The notes under the pieces: generated by a model | Told to the model about the DNA's origin: nothing | The model's input: the letters and a program-made list of their open reading frames with translations, nothing else | Database searches by the model: none | DNA from: Branchiostoma floridae | Lineage: Eukaryota > Chordata > Leptocardii > Amphioxiformes > Branchiostomatidae | Length of the DNA stretch: 64,000 nt | Reading direction: 5' to 3' | Assembly: GCF_000003815.2 (NCBI RefSeq) | Contig: NC_049996.1 | Span: 15,916,407 to 15,980,406, forward strand | Part shown: one piece after another, positions 59,359 to 64,000 of the stretch | Layout: each line of letters starts with the position of its first letter | Numbering within the stretch: the first letter of the stretch is position 1 | Made by a program: the position numbers and the translations under genes

Positions 59359-59555
59359 TAGCCTGGGTACCATCCGGATAGTAGTTCGCTCCTATGTTCG
59401 CTTCTGCTATCCAGACGGAAACACAATCCAGACGGAAACACAGAGAAGTGACTGTATATAGTGTATAATGGATGTCGGTGCTAGAAGCGATTGTGTAACG
59501 TTATAGTATATAATGAACGCCCGAGCGAACTACTTTCCGGATGTTACCCAGGCTA
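59359..59555. repeat. TAGCCTGGGTACC-family MITE, compact copy
   Basis: TAGCCTGGGTACCATCCGGA...GTAGTTCGCTC pairs with GAGCGAACTAC...TCCGGATGTTACCCAGGCTA; 197 bases. Confidence 0.85.
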
Positions 59556-60114
59556 CAACAAGCCCCCAACAGCGATAGTTTATGTATTACAGGCTTTGTG
59601 TCCGTGACTCGTGGGGTTAAAGTTCATGTTTAGGGGTTGGTTAACTTTCCTTTGCCATGAGACGGCGGGAAAGTTTACTAATTATAGACCGGGTGTTGTC
59701 AAAATAAGAAAGAAAGAGGGGGTCAAAGAGGTCACATAGCGTTGGGAAGGGGACAGGTGTTTCATGATACAGCGTGTTTTATGTGGACGTACAATACGGA
59801 ATGCTTACAATATAAAACTAGGAGAACATTACACTATTATAAGAATCGGTTGAAAAGGCTCTTGTCAATATCAATAGCTTATGTGTCAACTTGTGGAAAG
59901 AAAAAAAAGCCTAGAAAATAGATTGAAGAAAGAAAATAAACAATAACAGGAAACGATTTGGCGTGAGCTCAAAGTTGAGCCATTTTAATGTGGATGTTAT
60001 ATGTTTGAAAACCTTTAATCATATGGTTCAGCCTTTTTTAATGGTTGCTGTTACAATGGTAATAACGTTACATGTATTTAACGAAAAATTCCTTTTTGTT
60101 TGGAACAAGTAACC

Positions 60115-60215
60115 GAACGTGTGTTCCGTAAAAAGAACGGAAAAAGAACGTATGTTCTGTAAAAAGAACAGAAAAAGAACGTACTAGTATGTTCCGCAAA
60201 AAGAACGTATGTTCC
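60115..60215. repeat. Short tandem repeat of AAAAAGAACG units
   Basis: GTATGTTCCGTAAAAAGAAC and variants repeat about four times downstream of the ten-cysteine gene. Confidence 0.7.
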
Positions 60216-60235
60216 GTAACTTTCTCATTCATGAA

Positions 60236-60320
60236 AGGATAGCCGCAACTAGGCATTCATGTCGTATTGCTCTATACCACTGTGTTAACCAATTCAACAG
60301 CCAGCGGGCCGACGAAAGGG
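60236..60320 (-). pseudogene. Copy of the 3' end and UTR of the ten-cysteine gene
   Basis: Repeats 60441-60528 (GGATAGCCGCAAC.AGGCATT, TGTCGTATTG, GTGTTAACCAA, GGGCCGACGA). On the minus strand it reads FVGPLAV where the gene reads VVGPLPV, and its stop is displaced. A truncated downstream tandem copy. Confidence 0.7.
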
Positions 60321-60492
60321 TTTGTGAAGGGGGCTGCTATTTTAAAAAAGTAAAGTTAATTATCAAAGTTATCATTTGTGTTGGTTTGGAACAAGTAACC
60401 TCCACAAACAGAATGCATGTTTCGAAAAGGCCCATTTCATAATAGGATAGCCGCAACCAGGCATTCATGTCGTATTGTTCTGCCCCATTGTG

Positions 60493-61145
60493 TTAACCAA
60501 CAGGCAGAGGGCCGACGACAGGAGGGTAGGTCTGTGAGCCGGTGGCGCGGCAGACTCCGCTGAACCAGCCGGCCTCGGGATAGCAGGACAGCCCGAGGGC
60601 ACACGTGCAGTCGGCGCTGGAGGCTACCGGGTACCCCAGGCTACAGGACTCCCCTTCCTGGAGGTACGGCCCACACGTGCCGCGGAAATCACCTGGGGAA
60701 GATACGTTATAGTCATGATTGTAATCTTCTGTTTTCTGTATGATGGGATAGATGGGATCGGAAAGAAGAAGGAAAGAAAGACAGACAGAGAGAAAGGAAG
60801 AAATGAAAAGGAAGAAAGAAAAGTATGAAGAGGTAACGAAGAGAGATGGACGAGAGAAAGAGAAAGAAAAGGGAAGAAAAGAAAGAAAGAACGATAGAGA
60901 AGGAGGGATAGCAAGACAGCCCGAGGGCACACGTGCAGTCGGCGCTGGAGGCTACAGGGTACCCCAGGCTGCAGGACTCGCCTTCCTGGAGGTACGGCCC
61001 ACACGTGCCGCGGAAATCACCTGAGGGAAGATACGTTATAGTCATGATTGTAATCTTCTATTTTCTGTATGATGAGATAGATGGGAAAGAAGAAGGAAAT
61101 AAAGAAAGACCCAAAGAAAGACAGAGAGAAAGGAAGAAATAAAAA

Positions 61146-61187
<42 letters not shown>

Positions 61188-62874
61188 AAAGTATGAAGAG
61201 GAAACGAAGAGAGAAGGAAGAAAGAAAGAAACAAAGATAAAGAAACAACGAAAGAAAAAACGATAGGGAGGGAGGGATAGCAGGACAGGTCGAGGGCACA
61301 CTTGCGACGGAAATCATCTGGGGGAAGATACGATTTAGTCATGGCCTTAATCTTCTGTTTTCTGTATGACGGGATAGATGGGATCGGAAAGAAGAAGGAA
61401 AGGAAGGAAAAGAAAGAACGAAATGAAGGGAAGGAGAATAAAGGAAGAGGGAAGGAGGAAGGGGTAGAAAAAAGATATGAAAGAAAGAAAAGGGAAGGGA
61501 CAACGAAGAAAGGAAGAAGGAAGGAAGAGAAGGAAAAGAAAAGAAAAAGGGAGAACGGAAGAACGATAAAGGAAGAGGGAAGGGAGGGAAAAGGAAAGAT
61601 AGTAAAAAAGTAAGGAAGGAAAGAAAGAAAGCGAAAAGAAGGGAAAGAGCAAGAGGGAGATAGTGAGGAAGGGAAGGAGAAAGAAAAAGAAAATATTCTA
61701 GATACCTGTGTTCGATGGCCATGGCATGACCCATCCCGAAACGGCTGTTCCATCAACACGACAACACCCTCCGGAACAGTCAATGTTACTGTTACACTGT
61801 TTTCATCGACAACAAAAAAGGAATGAACAAGACACAGTGTACCTAAAAGTATCTTCTTTAAATTACTCTTGAATTAACGGACAAAATACTTTCAGTTAAT
61901 GGACATGGATGTATCAATGTCTTGAATTGTTGTCTGGAATCCTCTCCTGTTCGAACAAACTGTTTAAACGGCAACAATGTGGCATTGTAGTTTAGCGTTG
62001 TTCACTTAGAATCTTAAGGTTCGGATCCGCGTTCGAACCCTTGGAAAGGAATTGATTTTCTCACTCGATTTATGTGAAACACTTAAAGGCAGCTTACCTG
62101 TTCTGTGAAGAAAACAACGTAACACTGTTCCCGTACATATATTTGTCGTATTTTCAAGCCTAAGTTCAGAAAAGCTAAATGTAACATGATTTATACTCCA
62201 AACCTTCGGTATCAGATACGAAACACTACCCCAAATCCTTATCATAAACCTTAACCACCAGAAATCTAATCTCCAAGCAGAACGATACAATCCCATACAT
62301 GACATGCCTGCTGAACAAAAAGAATGGAAATTAATGTTAACAATGCGACTGTATATTATCTATTGTATATATGTAACGTTTTTTTGATAATTTCATTGTA
62401 TTTGTAGCACAGAGGTGCTGTACAGCAAGGCCGTAATTCAACCTCTGGTTGCCAGTGTCTTGTTTTTTTTTCTGAATAAACCATTTGATTGATTGATTGA
62501 TTGATTGATGTTTGGAGCCAGTGGTTACAACATATGGAGCGAAATGATTTGCCATAGAAACGAGCAGCTAGGAGAATGTAACGATTCTGTGTCCCAACAT
62601 CTGCTTGGAGATGCATTTAAGTTCGCGGGGATTTAATTTCGCGTTAGCGGGAAAATGAATTTTCGCGGTGGTTTTAAGTTCGCGGTAGCACCATGCACTG
62701 CAGTCTCTTACTGCCATGGAAAATGTTCGCGGTGGTGTTCGCGGTGAAGCGGCCACCGCAAAAACTAAACCACCGCGAAAGTTTCTGCATTTACAATAAC
62801 CAGAACACACTCACCTCTTGGCCGGCCACCTGAGAGACCAACACAACGGCACACAGCACAAATAACATGGTCAT
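60493..62874 (-). CDS. Small secreted ten-cysteine protein, prokineticin/colipase-type spacing (116 residues)
   Basis: Exons on minus: 62874-62815 (MTMLFVLCAVVLVSQVAGQE, a signal peptide), 61796-61706, 60692-60493; phases 0 and 1 fit and the total is 351 bases. The mature part has ten Cys in the order C-x5-C-x3-CC, then CGPYLQEGESC (C-x9-C), then CTCALGLSC (C-x-C-x5-C) and a final GVC. C-x9-C with a central EGE and C-x-C-x5-C are the same as in prokineticins and relatives (AVIT/colipase fold, also Dickkopf C-domain). It lacks the N-terminal AVIT sequence needed for prokineticin receptor activation, so receptor agonism is not implied. Probably an extracellular disulfide-rich signalling or binding protein. 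The intron before the last exon has grown by tandem duplication and purine-rich expansion. The acceptor of exon 2 is weak (GATGAAAACAG). Confidence 0.82.
60908..61020 (-). pseudogene. Truncated duplicate of the last ten-cysteine exon, copy 2
   Basis: Has the acceptor (CCCTCAG) and reads GDFRGTCGPYLQEGESC through CTCALGLSCYP like the true exon, then runs into the pyrimidine tract. It lacks the final Cys and the normal stop. It could be spliced in the right phase, giving a protein with nine Cys and a hydrophobic tail. Confidence 0.8.
61273..61317 (-). pseudogene. Internally deleted duplicate of the last ten-cysteine exon, copy 3
   Basis: Reads DDFRRKCALDLSCYP after a CCCCCAG acceptor. The middle, with four Cys, is missing (a deletion joining FRR to CAL). 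It is followed by the same pyrimidine tract as copy 2. Confidence 0.75.
62266..62613. repeat. CTCCAAGCAGA-family element, long copy
   Basis: AATCTCCAAGCAGA at 62266 pairs with TCTGCTTGGAGAT ending about 62613. The interior includes a (GATT)n tract at 62487-62508. Lies in the first intron of the ten-cysteine gene, abutting the MITE at 62611-62798. Confidence 0.55.
62611..62798 (-). repeat. TACTGTAAATG-family MITE, one end lost
   Basis: Minus orientation. GTTTCTGCATTTACA at the right end is near intact; the left end keeps ATGCATTTAAGTTCGCGGGG but has lost TACTGTA. It ends 17 bases from the first exon's donor. Confidence 0.8.
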
Positions 62875-62916
62875 GATACTAAAGCTTGGCAATGTACTGT
62901 GACGCTGACCCTGGAC

Positions 62917-62922
62917 TTTATA
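62917..62922 (-). promoter_or_regulatory. TATA box of the ten-cysteine gene
   Basis: GTTATAAAGTCC on the minus strand, 43 bases before the ATG. With usual spacing, transcription would start about 14 bases before the ATG, giving a very short 5' UTR. Confidence 0.5.
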
Positions 62923-63294
62923 ACACTCATATGACTATGATGGCTACATTTATACCAGCCCACCCTCCAATTAATCAATATTTACTTACTAAACATCCGT
63001 TTTCCTTAAAGATCATACGTCATTCGGAAGGAGATTGTTTGTCAACAGTTCCGCTGCAGTAATATTTTATTCCGTTGCGGGGCGCTTATGTCAGGCAGCT
63101 TGGCCCAGTAGTAAATTCATTAGTTGAGTCCTTGGTTGAGTGTTGGGGTGTAGAGCGTATTTGGATTGCAATCAAATTCCAGCAGCCTTGAACGTGGAGT
63201 ATTTAATTGTATGGTCTAAATCTGAAGTCTGCTTTCCTCTTTTGTAAAGGGCTCATTATAAGTTACAACAACTATGGGTTTTCACTTTTTTCAG
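62923..63294. other. Spacer, nothing recognised
   Basis: Upstream region of the ten-cysteine gene; no repeat or exon identified. Confidence 0.3.
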
Positions 63295-63467
63295 TCAGGC
63301 TTTATAAGCGCGACATAACGACCTTGGCGCGACTGAACAGTTCACTCTTAGAGCACTCCAGTTTTGGCGCCAAAGTGCTCAGCTGTGAGGATCAGCTGGC
63401 CCTGCACGTGGTGATACCCACGATGCACCGCGCAGCGAACCCGCAGTTTCTGAGGAAGAAGGAGACG
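63295..63467 (+). CDS. Single internal exon of an unidentified gene
   Basis: Strong acceptor TTTTCACTTTTTTCAG before 63295 and donor GAGACG|GTAATGG after 63467. 173 bases, entering with a two-base partial codon and leaving in phase 0. It encodes about 57 residues, including RLYKRDITTLARLNSSLLEH and QLALHVVIPTMHRAANPQFL. GC content rises sharply relative to the flanks. No family recognised. Neighbouring exons are not visible, so the gene presumably continues beyond the window, and an upstream exon in the window cannot be excluded. Confidence 0.5.
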
Positions 63468-63502
63468 GTAATGGCGGCTCCGCAGCTTTGGAGGATTTCT
63501 CG

Positions 63503-63616
63503 TAATCTACAAGCAGACTTGCGTGGCATAAGACAGTATCATAAGCTGGGGTAGGAGTTTAGCCGGCAGAGGAGTAATGATACTATCTTATGCCACGCAA
63601 GATCTACTTGGAGATT
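63503..63616. repeat. CTCCAAGCAGA-family MITE with 10-bp target duplication
   Basis: Left arm TAATCTACAAGCAGACTTGC, right arm GCAAGATCTACTTGGAGATT. GGATTTCTCG flanks it at 63493-63502 and 63617-63626. Inserted 25 bases past the donor of exon 63295-63467. Confidence 0.85.
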
Positions 63617-63829
63617 GGATTTCTCGCCAAAAATTCCTGTTTGGAGCCACGTAGCGTTTCGGGCAAGTAATAATTTTATGAGTAGAGTAGAGTAGAGTCT
63701 TCGCCAAGATGGTTATATTTTGGTTAGCGCTTGTGTATGCGTGTGTAGAAGACTAACTAAAGAATGCCTGCATGGATTGAATTGATATTCGGTCTATGGG
63801 ACACGATACGGTAGGTCTTGAATTGAATT

Positions 63830-64000
63830 GAATGAATTTTATTGCTCAACAATCGCACAGTATGTACAATCAAGGACGTAACGTCCTTGGTACAATGTAT
63901 GGCAATTAATAACACTAATAGCTATACAGACAACAGTACTAAGAGGCTACACACAAAGCAACAACAAAACATTATCGATAACAGTACAGTTGTGTATGAT
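63830..64000 (-). repeat. Probable LINE 3' tail at the window edge
   Basis: (GAATT)n and TGAATTTTATTGCTCAACAA, followed by low-complexity A/C-rich sequence, resembles other minus-oriented LINE tails here (11850, 47500). Cut by the window end. Confidence 0.4.

Larger units (their letters stand above)
60760..61690. repeat. (GAAA)n/(GGAA)n purine-rich tracts between exon copies
   Basis: Three purine-rich stretches (60760-60905, 61085-61270, 61385-61690) separated by the partial exon copies. Each begins with the same TTATAGTCATGATTGTAATC...GATAGATGGGA leader. Long Ser/Phe/Leu and Lys/Glu/Arg frames here are artefacts. Confidence 0.9.

Noticed and set aside
60752-61783. Long Ser/Phe/Leu and Lys/Arg/Glu-rich frames
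   Set aside because: Products of purine/pyrimidine tracts in the ten-cysteine gene intron.

Overview
This is a stretch of animal nuclear DNA, most likely from a lancelet (amphioxus, Branchiostoma) or another invertebrate deuterostome. Genes have many small exons with GT-AG introns. Introns and spacers are packed with short inverted-repeat elements (MITEs), tRNA-derived SINEs, LINE fragments, and micro- and minisatellites. The species assignment is an inference from this style and from the gene content. No bacterial, phage, CRISPR or operon features are present.

Layout. 1-4241 (+): the 3' part of a calmodulin-like EF-hand gene, with two short partial copies of its own exons left in the introns. 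5424-22386 (-): a complete M1 zinc aminopeptidase gene reconstructed from 24 coding exons (945 residues), with a signal peptide and no membrane anchor; it converges on the calmodulin-like gene. 23.4-26.3 kb: spacer with a MITE. 26.3-30.4 kb (-): a class A peptide-type GPCR (three visible coding exons, about 407 residues). Its last coding segment has been copied downstream together with an adjacent MITE, and its TM1 exon has a decayed copy in an intron. 35475-38950 (-): a three-exon gene for an unrecognised protein with about six hydrophobic segments. 42514-43296 and 54097-54828 (-): two intronless paralogues of an unrecognised coiled-coil family with a shared TEDGSRD block. 60493-62874 (-): a small secreted ten-cysteine protein with the cysteine spacing of prokineticins and other colipase-fold proteins, sitting among partial copies of its own last exon. 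63295-63467 (+): one well-bounded exon of an unidentified gene.

The genes do not form a pathway; each appears to be an independent transcription unit. The common theme is local partial duplication: three loci (calmodulin-like, GPCR, ten-cysteine gene) carry truncated tandem copies of their own exon ends, often including the splice site. A second theme is MITE diversity: at least ten inverted-repeat families are visible. Their flanks point to different transposase types: TA for the TACTGTAAATG family, 10-bp target duplications for the CTCCAAGCAGA family, and an 8-bp near-duplication for the AGGGCTGGGTA family.

Limits: exon structures were assembled by reading splice sites and phase by eye. 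Untranslated exons, promoters and repeat borders are approximate, and family names for unrecognised proteins are left open.
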